Assembly (NCBI GenBank): GCA_017302755.1 | Contig: JAFLCR010000061.1 | Span: 1-11,092 of the forward strand | Source: Alphaproteobacteria bacterium | GTDB lineage: Bacteria; Pseudomonadota; Alphaproteobacteria; Rickettsiales; JAFLCR01 | Length of the DNA: 11,092 nucleotides | Direction of reading: 5' to 3' | In this document: one piece after another, positions 6,994-11,092 of the stretch | How positions within the stretch are numbered: position 1 is the stretch's first letter | How the letters are laid out: each line of letters starts with the position of its first letter | Translations under genes and position numbers: made by a program | The notes under the pieces: generated by a model | Told to the model about the DNA's origin: nothing | Databases searched by the model: none | The model's input: the letters and a program-made list of their open reading frames with translations, nothing else

Positions 6994-7069
6994 TGGGTGT
7001 ACATGGGAATACATGGTACAGTATGGGAGATTATAGTGATTTCATGGGTCAGTCAAGGGACGGCATGGG
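6994..7069 (+). promoter_or_regulatory. Putative MraZ operator: row of TGGG boxes with helical spacing
   Basis: TGGG occurs at 6994, 7004, 7024, 7045 and 7066, with degenerate members at 7014 (TGGT), 7034 (TAGT) and 7056 (AGGG). Steps between consecutive boxes are 10, 10, 10, 10, 11, 11 and 10 bp, and most boxes are ATGGG. MraZ of Escherichia coli is known to bind TGGGN repeats separated by 5 nt, which is the same 10-bp period. The boxes overlap the core promoter and start site, fitting autorepression. Here the TGGG strand is opposite to the mraZ coding strand, so orientation needs checking against known sites. Confidence 0.7.
7030..7057 (-). promoter_or_regulatory. Leftward promoter of the mraZ/dcw operon
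   Basis: On the minus strand, TTGACT (7051-7056) is followed 15 bp later by a perfect TATAAT (7030-7035). Read as CTTGAC, the alphaproteobacterial form of the -35 box, the spacer is 16 bp. The start site would be near 7023, giving a leader of about 285 nt to the mraZ GTG. It stands between the terminator of the upstream operon and mraZ. Confidence 0.75.
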
Positions 7070-7096
7070 AAAAGGCGCGAAAACATCAAGCGCGCC
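7070..7096 (-). terminator. Rho-independent terminator of the RTX/membrane protein operon
   Basis: On the minus strand, GGCGCG (7091-7096) pairs with CGCGCC (7074-7079) across an 11-nt loop, followed directly by TTTT (7070-7073). It begins about 30 nt after the stop of the membrane protein gene and ends just before the -35 region of the mraZ promoter, separating the two transcription units. Confidence 0.7.
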
Positions 7097-7126
7097 TCAA
7101 GCACCAGGAAACTTGCTATTGAATTT

Positions 7127-8512
7127 TCAGGATTTACGGCCCAAGGGGGCGGCGAGCATCAGGAGCAGGAACGGCTCCAGCAGAAAACGGTAGCGGTTGT
7201 TCTCGCTAACCTCGATCAGATTGCCAATTAATGTTACATAAAACGCTGAAAATAATATAAAAATAATCACAATATCCCGACCCGAAGCGGCCAGCTGCAC
7301 TCCCCTGGCGAACGCCACGCACACCAGCAGAATCAGCACCGGATAGATTGTATTATTAACGTCATTCCAATCGCTTGTAAGCGGAATCTTACCAAAAAAC
7401 ACGGTATCGAACCACTCAGCGTAAAACCGCATCGGCGCACGTTGCTCCTCCAGCAGGAACATCTGATCCGCGGGAATGAAGTACCCCCACCATGCCACAC
7501 CCATACGCTTGAAATACGCTTGCGGATGTTGCGCGATGATGGCGAGCGCGTCTTTCATGTATGCATCCGACAAACAGAGATAATAGTAATGATGATGATT
7601 AATGTAGCCGCCGCTTTTTTCCGGCGCGTTCAACAACGGAATGCGTGAAAATTTTTCCGGCACCTCACACGGTGTTGCGTAATGCGTGAGGCGCGAAAAA
7701 GCGGGAATTCTTGAAAGCGGAGACAACACGCCCGACGCAATCATCGCCTCGCGGTCTTCCTCCTTCAGGAATTCGGTGTTGAGCGTGCGCATGATGTTCA
7801 TCCCGCCCCAACTGCTGGTGGCGAAATGCCCATAGAGCACCCAGTTTTTCCCATACCATCCCATGACCAGCAACAGCGGCAGCGCGGCGCAGAGCAGCAC
7901 GATGTTTCTTTGCGGCCGAAATCTCCACAACAGCAACCCCAGCGCCGCCAGCAGGAACACATGCTGGAACAGGCTGTGCACACCGATGAGCATGGCAAGC
8001 ACCGCAAAAAATGCGATGCCCCAGCGCTTGCGGAATTCTTCCGTGAATTTCGCCAGGCACAGCGCGGAGAGAATCAGCAACAATAGCTCGGGACTGGTGT
8101 AGGAAAGCGAATGCTCATACATGATGAGGCCGGGGCTCACACAGAACAACGTGGTAAGCAGAAGCGCCCATAACGGCTTCACCCCGCAGCGCAGGAGCAG
8201 CCACAACATGCCGGCGCAGGACGCAAAGCTCATGCCGAGCCAAAGCAGATAAAAGATGGCTTCGAAATGCGCGGGCGCAAGCTTCAGCACCAGCCCGAGC
8301 AGCAGGTTGTACAGCGGCGGCTGGCTGTGCAGATGCCACAGGCTGGAAAGAAGATCATCGCGTAGCAGCGCCGCGTCGATCACCTGCATGTAGGAATAAA
8401 GCGGCCTGACCGTGAACGGAACGCCAGCAGCCTCGGCCAACAGACGCGACACCACAAACACCAGCGCAAGAAAAAGATAGGGATGCCGTAACGGGTGAAC
8501 GTGCCCGGACAT
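7127..8512 (-). CDS. Multi-pass membrane protein, probable GT-C (PMT/ArnT-like) glycosyltransferase
   Basis: This 461-residue, strongly hydrophobic protein has many membrane segments, for example near 12-28, 68-80, 86-107, 112-131, 142-154, 165-196 and 204-219, with more at the C-terminus. After the first segment a loop contains acidic residues (IDAALLRDD, 45-53) and then SQPPLYN (63-69), reminiscent of the HPPLY motif of GT39/GT83-type glycosyltransferases that use polyprenyl-phosphate sugars at the outer face of the inner membrane. Near the end ENNRYRFLLEP (about 437-447) resembles the E-x-RY-x-xP region of this fold. A large soluble loop lies at about 230-380. The ATG at 8512 is 3 nt after the RTX stop with a poor ribosome binding site, suggesting coupled translation. 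Its sugar and acceptor are unknown; the family call is by pattern only. Confidence 0.65.
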   Translation of the reverse strand: MSGHVHPLRHPYLFLALVFVVSRLLAEAAGVPFTVRPLYSYMQVIDAALLRDDLLSSLWHLHSQPPLYNLLLGLVLKLAPAHFEAIFYLLWLGMSFASCAGMLWLLLRCGVKPLWALLLTTLFCVSPGLIMYEHSLSYTSPELLLLILSALCLAKFTEEFRKRWGIAFFAVLAMLIGVHSLFQHVFLLAALGLLLWRFRPQRNIVLLCAALPLLLVMGWYGKNWVLYGHFATSSWGGMNIMRTLNTEFLKEEDREAMIASGVLSPLSRIPAFSRLTHYATPCEVPEKFSRIPLLNAPEKSGGYINHHHYYYLCLSDAYMKDALAIIAQHPQAYFKRMGVAWWGYFIPADQMFLLEEQRAPMRFYAEWFDTVFFGKIPLTSDWNDVNNTIYPVLILLVCVAFARGVQLAASGRDIVIIFILFSAFYVTLIGNLIEVSENNRYRFLLEPFLLLMLAAPLGRKS

Positions 8513-8515
8513 GCG

Positions 8516-9541
8516 CTAGGTCAGGTCATCCGAACTTGTGAAATCAAAATCCGCAGACGTGATACTGTTCTGCGCCACGCCCACCAGGGTGATGGTGAGG
8601 CCGTTGTCGAAAGTCAGCACCGCGTTGCCGGAAGCGTCCGTGGTGACCACCGCCTGGAGCGTGAAGTCGATCAGGCGGATCTTGTCCTGCCCGCGCGTGA
8701 AATCGGAGATCGTCTCGATTTCGTTGGCATTGGCGGCGTGGTCGTATTCGAAGATGTCGTTGCCGGCACCGCCGATCAGCGTATCGCTTCCCGCGCCGCC
8801 GTCGAGCGTATCCACGCCATTATTGCCGCGCAGGATGTCGGCGTCCCCGCCTCCGTAGAGATCGTCCGCGCCCTGGCCGCCATCGAGATCGTCCTGGCCA
8901 TCGCCGCCGTCGATGGTGTCGTTGTCGTTGTTGCCAAAAAGAATGTCCAGACCGCCGCTGCCGTCGATCTCGTCGGCGCCCTGGCCGCCGTAAACGATGT
9001 CATTGCCGAGGCCTCCGTCCACCGTGTCCGCGTCCTCATTGGCGAAGATGAGGTCTCCGCCCTCGCCGCCGGAAACGCTGTCCGCGCCGAGCCCGGCGAA
9101 AAGCTGGTCGATATCCGCGCCACCGTCGAGCGTGTCGCCGCCCTGGCCGCCATAGAGCGTGTCCGTGCCGTCGCCGCCGGAGAGATTGTCGTCAGCCACA
9201 TTGCCGTAGAGCACGTCGTTGCCCGCGCCGCCGATAACCGTATCCGCGCCCTGGCCGCCATAAATAGTTTCCACCCCGACGCCGCCGTCGATGCTGTCGT
9301 CGCCGAGATTGCCGAAGATGACGTCATTATCCGCGCCGCCGTGGATGCTGTCGGCACCCTGGCCGCCATAGACCGTATCCTCGCCTGGCCCGCCCAGGAT
9401 GGTATCGTCATCCTCGTTGCCCAAGGCAAAGTCATTCGAATCGAGCGCCGTGATCGAATCGTTGCCCGCGTAGCCTTCGAGCGTGTCAATATCCACCGAA
9501 CCCGTGATTGTGTTCGCGCCGGACGTGCCGATAATGTGCAT
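8516..9541 (-). CDS. RTX (hemolysin-type Ca2+-binding) repeat protein, probably type I secreted
   Basis: The 341-residue acidic protein consists almost wholly of nine-residue GGxGxDxUx repeats from about residue 18 to 275, which in this family form a calcium-bound parallel beta-roll after export. No enzymatic or adhesive domain is visible. The C-terminal part (about 276-341) has ISDFTRGQDKIRL, a segment ending ITSADFDF, and the tail SSDDLT. This resembles the uncleaved C-terminal signal of type I secretion substrates. There is no N-terminal signal peptide. The ATG at 9541 follows AGGAGA at good spacing. Repeats are organised in a longer 36-residue unit (see findings). No ABC exporter or membrane fusion protein gene is present in the window. 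It is probably cotranscribed with the membrane glycosyltransferase-like gene. Confidence 0.88.
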   Translation of the reverse strand: MHIIGTSGANTITGSVDIDTLEGYAGNDSITALDSNDFALGNEDDDTILGGPGEDTVYGGQGADSIHGGADNDVIFGNLGDDSIDGGVGVETIYGGQGADTVIGGAGNDVLYGNVADDNLSGGDGTDTLYGGQGGDTLDGGADIDQLFAGLGADSVSGGEGGDLIFANEDADTVDGGLGNDIVYGGQGADEIDGSGGLDILFGNNDNDTIDGGDGQDDLDGGQGADDLYGGGDADILRGNNGVDTLDGGAGSDTLIGGAGNDIFEYDHAANANEIETISDFTRGQDKIRLIDFTLQAVVTTDASGNAVLTFDNGLTITLVGVAQNSITSADFDFTSSDDLT

Positions 9542-9684
9542 GGGATCTCCTACCTGGAGGCTTCTCTATAGCATAAGTGCGGGGCTGAAAAAAAGCCGCT
9601 TTGCAAACCCGCTTCCGGCTTGACGGCGAAGCCTGCGCCATTATCAATAAATAAAAATTAATAATAGGGAGCATACGCCGCGTC
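9542..9684. promoter_or_regulatory. Divergent promoter region between the RTX gene and the plus-strand gene
   Basis: On the plus strand CTTGAC (9619-9624) is followed 17 bp later by TATCAA (9642-9647), a fair promoter for the gene starting at 9685. The following 9647-9667 is very AT-rich. For the RTX gene, TATAGA (minus strand, 9565-9570) is a possible -10 box but the -35 is weak (TTTTTT). AGGAGA (minus strand, 9547-9552) is the RTX ribosome binding site. Several short stems occur, none convincing. Confidence 0.45.
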
Positions 9685-10479
9685 ATGACGGGGCCATTGG
9701 AAACATTGAGCACGCAGTCGCGCGGGCTGGACAACGCGCATCACGCCCTCGCCGCCCTGCGGGAGACCGTCACCGTCACCCGCGAAGGAAGCGCCTTCAC
9801 CATGGAGCAGGAAATCAACTTCCTGGCCAGGTTCATCTATGAGCGTTTCCGCAACCGCGTGAATGCAGCCAGTGAACCGGCGCTGGCCGAGGATTATTTC
9901 AACAAGCTCCTCGACCGGGTGGAGGAAACCGGCCTGGCGCTCTACCGCCTCTACCACATCGCCGGCGGAGACGATGCGCAGTGGCAATACATGCCGACGC
10001 AGGAAGAAGAACGGGAAAACAGAAAGAATATCCAATGGCGCGCCGCTCAAGCGGTGCTTGAGGATACGCAAGGCTATGACGAAGCCCTGCATGACGCGGA
10101 ACAGACCGTGCAACTGCTGTTTTGGGAAATGTTCCCCATTTATGAGCGCCTGCATGGCGACCGCGGGGAAAGCTCGTCGCATCAAATGACGAGTGCGTTT
10201 ATTAAGCTCTACGGCGCCTGGAACGGCTGCCGGAAAGCGCTGGAGAGCTTTCCGCACCATCACTATCATGACGCCGCCTTCGTTGCATTCGTGGACGCGC
10301 TGGAAATGGCGCCGCCGATCATCGATGACATCGGCCTCTGGCCGGAAGATGACCTGCCGGTGGACAGCCTTAGGTTAAGCGCCCTGATCGAAGCGCTGAA
10401 ACATTGGGGCGAGCGTGACTGGTTTGATGAGGGGCCGCAGGCCGCACCGGGGGGCGCATCAAGAAGTTCAAGTGGCTAG
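9685..10479 (+). CDS. Hypothetical protein of 264 residues, mostly helical
   Basis: I do not recognise a family. The product is soluble-looking, acidic and probably all-alpha, with no signal peptide or membrane segment. Helical stretches include EINFLARFIYERFRNRV (about 43-59), a segment with LLDRVEETGLALYRLYHI (about 75-92), AEQTVQLLFWEMFPIYERL (about 138-156) and MTSAFIKLYGAWNGCRKALESF (about 167-188, split by the glycine). A histidine cluster FPHHHYH lies at about 188-194. The C-terminus is glycine- and serine-rich. The ATG at 9685 has AGGGAG 13-14 nt upstream, somewhat far, so the start is uncertain. It is transcribed away from the RTX pair and converges on rnpB. Codon pattern looks like a real gene and no competing frame of similar quality exists. 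Confidence 0.75.
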   Translation: MTGPLETLSTQSRGLDNAHHALAALRETVTVTREGSAFTMEQEINFLARFIYERFRNRVNAASEPALAEDYFNKLLDRVEETGLALYRLYHIAGGDDAQWQYMPTQEEERENRKNIQWRAAQAVLEDTQGYDEALHDAEQTVQLLFWEMFPIYERLHGDRGESSSHQMTSAFIKLYGAWNGCRKALESFPHHHYHDAAFVAFVDALEMAPPIIDDIGLWPEDDLPVDSLRLSALIEALKHWGERDWFDEGPQAAPGGASRSSSG

Positions 10480-10530
10480 GCCTTCAGGGAAACGAGTGGC
10501 AGGACTTCCATATTTCTAAAACCTCCGGAA

Positions 10531-10597
10531 CCGTCCGCCCGCGCGCACGCGGCGTTCCATGTGAGCGGCTTTAGCCGCGCAGTGGGAACAAACGAAC
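10531..10597 (-). repeat. Palindromic repeat copy C
   Basis: Read on the minus strand it has the head GTTCGTTTGTTCCC, a first hairpin GCGGCT-AA-AGCCGC, the linker CTCACATGG, and an imperfect second hairpin beginning AACGCCGCGTGCGCG. It is in tandem with copy B and in the same orientation, in the gap between two convergent genes. The order of parts is the same as in copy A while the first stem is a different sequence. Confidence 0.75.
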
Positions 10598-10599
10598 AT

Positions 10600-10680
10600 A
10601 GAGCCATCAGCCCGCCGCGCACGGCGGCGCGCCATGTGAGCATTTCCGCACAGCGGAAAGCGGATCGGGCGCAAACGAAC
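10600..10680 (-). repeat. Palindromic repeat copy B
   Basis: Read on the minus strand it has the head GTTCGTTTGCGCCC, a first hairpin TTTCCGC-TGT-GCGGAAA, the linker CTCACATGG, the second hairpin CGCCGC-CGTGC-GCGGCG, and the ending GGGCTGATGGCTCT. The linker, second hairpin and end are almost identical to copy A (6782-6852), nearly 4 kb away and inverted. It begins 4 bp after the rnpB palindrome. Confidence 0.8.
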
Positions 10681-10683
10681 AAC

Positions 10684-10715
10684 GCTATTTCCCCCGCTTA
10701 AGCGGGGGAAATAGC
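10684..10715 (-). terminator. Perfect 32-bp palindrome at the 3' end of rnpB, probable terminator hairpin
   Basis: GCTATTTCCCCCGCTT is followed directly by its exact reverse complement, giving a hairpin with a TTAA loop and 14 paired bases. It abuts the 3' end of RNase P RNA. On the rnpB strand it is followed by GTTGTTCGTTTG, T-rich but not a clean T-run. Being symmetric, it could also stop transcripts of the convergent plus-strand gene. Confidence 0.65.
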
Positions 10716-11092
10716 CAGACAGCCTGTAAGCCGGGTTCTGTTTGGAAGGCGAACCTTCCGCGACGGCCATTCCTCTGGGACGCTTGTCGCCAAGCGCCTC
10801 GCGCAACCTACCCGGATGGCTGGCCCGGAAAAAGCCTGAAGAGTCGCCTCTTCGCGCCATCCCTATTTGGTCTTGCTCCCGGCGGGGTTTGCCTGGACCC
10901 GCCCTGTTGCCAGGACGGCGGTGCGCTCTTACCGCACCTTTTCACCCTTGCTGCGCCCGAAGACGTTAGCGGTTTGTTTCTGTGGCACTTTCCCTGGGGT
11001 CACCCCCGGCGGGCGTTACCCGCCGCCGTTTTTCCGTGGAGCCCGGACTTTCCTCCATTACCCCAAGGGGTAACAGCGGCCGCCCGGCTGTC
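10716..11092 (-). ncRNA. rnpB: RNase P RNA (bacterial type A)
   Basis: RNase P RNA is the catalytic subunit that trims the 5' leaders of tRNA precursors. Read on the minus strand, the region contains the universal segments: GAGGAAAGTCCGGGCTCC (P4 5' side), CGCAGCAAGGGTGAAAAGGTG, GAGCAAGACCAAATAGGG, AGAGGAATGG and CAGAACCCGGCTTACAGG (P4 3' side, J15/2). GACAGCC at the 5' edge of the gene (plus 11086-11092) pairs with GGCTGTC (plus 10718-10724) as helix P1. The 3' strand of P1 could pair with three more bases, so the true 5' end is probably a few nucleotides beyond the window. Protein-like frames here should be ignored. Confidence 0.97.

Larger units (their letters stand above)
6739..7126. other. 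388-bp intergenic regulatory zone upstream of mraZ
   Basis: No credible gene is present here. Going in the direction of mraZ transcription, it holds the terminator of the membrane protein operon, a leftward promoter with overlapping TGGG boxes, a leader of about 285 nt, a run of nine C (6917-6925), palindromic repeat A, and the 22-bp palindrome. Short frames across it are low in plausibility and read through the repeats. Confidence 0.85.
10480..10683. other. Convergent intergenic region filled by two palindromic repeats
   Basis: Between the stop of the plus-strand hypothetical gene and the rnpB palindrome there is no credible gene. The first 50 bases show no clear structure; the remainder is repeat copies C and B. 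Minus-strand frames here (for example 10476-10682) arise from the repeats. Confidence 0.8.

Noticed and set aside
8871..9367. Regular 108-bp DNA repeats that could suggest a CRISPR or satellite array
   Set aside because: The period is a multiple of 27 bp in frame with RTX nonapeptides, so it is a coding repeat.
8495..9571. 358-codon plus-strand frame opposite the RTX gene, rich in Ala, Val and Ile with a regular period
   Set aside because: The apparent periodicity is the antisense of the RTX repeats; the minus-strand frame has textbook GGxGxD repeats and a good ribosome binding site.
10742..11073. Short plus- and minus-strand frames within 10516-11073
   Set aside because: They are translations of RNase P RNA and the palindromic repeats, not genes.

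Overview
The window looks like a piece of an alphaproteobacterial chromosome (GC-rich; lineage not resolvable further from this sequence). Its left two thirds hold the start of a canonical division and cell wall (dcw) cluster, read entirely on the minus strand: mraZ, rsmH, ftsL, ftsI, murE, murF and the first codons of mraY, which runs off the left edge. The genes are tightly coupled: an ATGA overlap for mraZ/rsmH, a GTGA overlap for murE/murF, a 14-nt overlap for ftsI/murE, and short gaps elsewhere. MurE carries the DNPR motif of meso-diaminopimelate ligases, so a Gram-negative type peptidoglycan is expected. The proteins work in sequence: MurE and MurF build the UDP-MurNAc-pentapeptide, MraY moves it onto the lipid carrier, FtsI cross-links it at the septum, FtsL belongs to the division complex, and MraZ and RsmH regulate or modify.

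The cluster begins at a regulatory zone (about 6739-7126). It contains a Rho-independent terminator for the upstream operon, a near-consensus leftward promoter overlapped by a helically phased row of TGGG boxes (the type of site bound by MraZ), a long leader with a mobile-looking palindromic element, and a perfect 22-bp palindrome just before the mraZ ribosome binding site.

To the right are three genes that look like accessory cargo. Two form a minus-strand pair: a Ca2+-binding RTX repeat protein of about 341 residues with a probable type I secretion tail, followed 3 nt later by a multi-pass GT-C-like membrane glycosyltransferase. Divergent from them is a plus-strand gene for an unrecognised, mostly helical 264-residue protein. 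The right end is the RNase P RNA gene (rnpB) on the minus strand, almost complete, followed by a perfect 32-bp palindrome.

The most unusual non-coding feature is a family of palindromic intergenic repeats with four copies (about 5225-5259, 6782-6852, 10531-10597, 10600-10680). Each has a head motif, a first hairpin whose sequence differs between copies but stays self-complementary, a linker containing CACATGG (degenerate in one copy), and a conserved GC-rich second hairpin. Two copies lie directly upstream of dcw start codons, and two lie in tandem downstream of rnpB.
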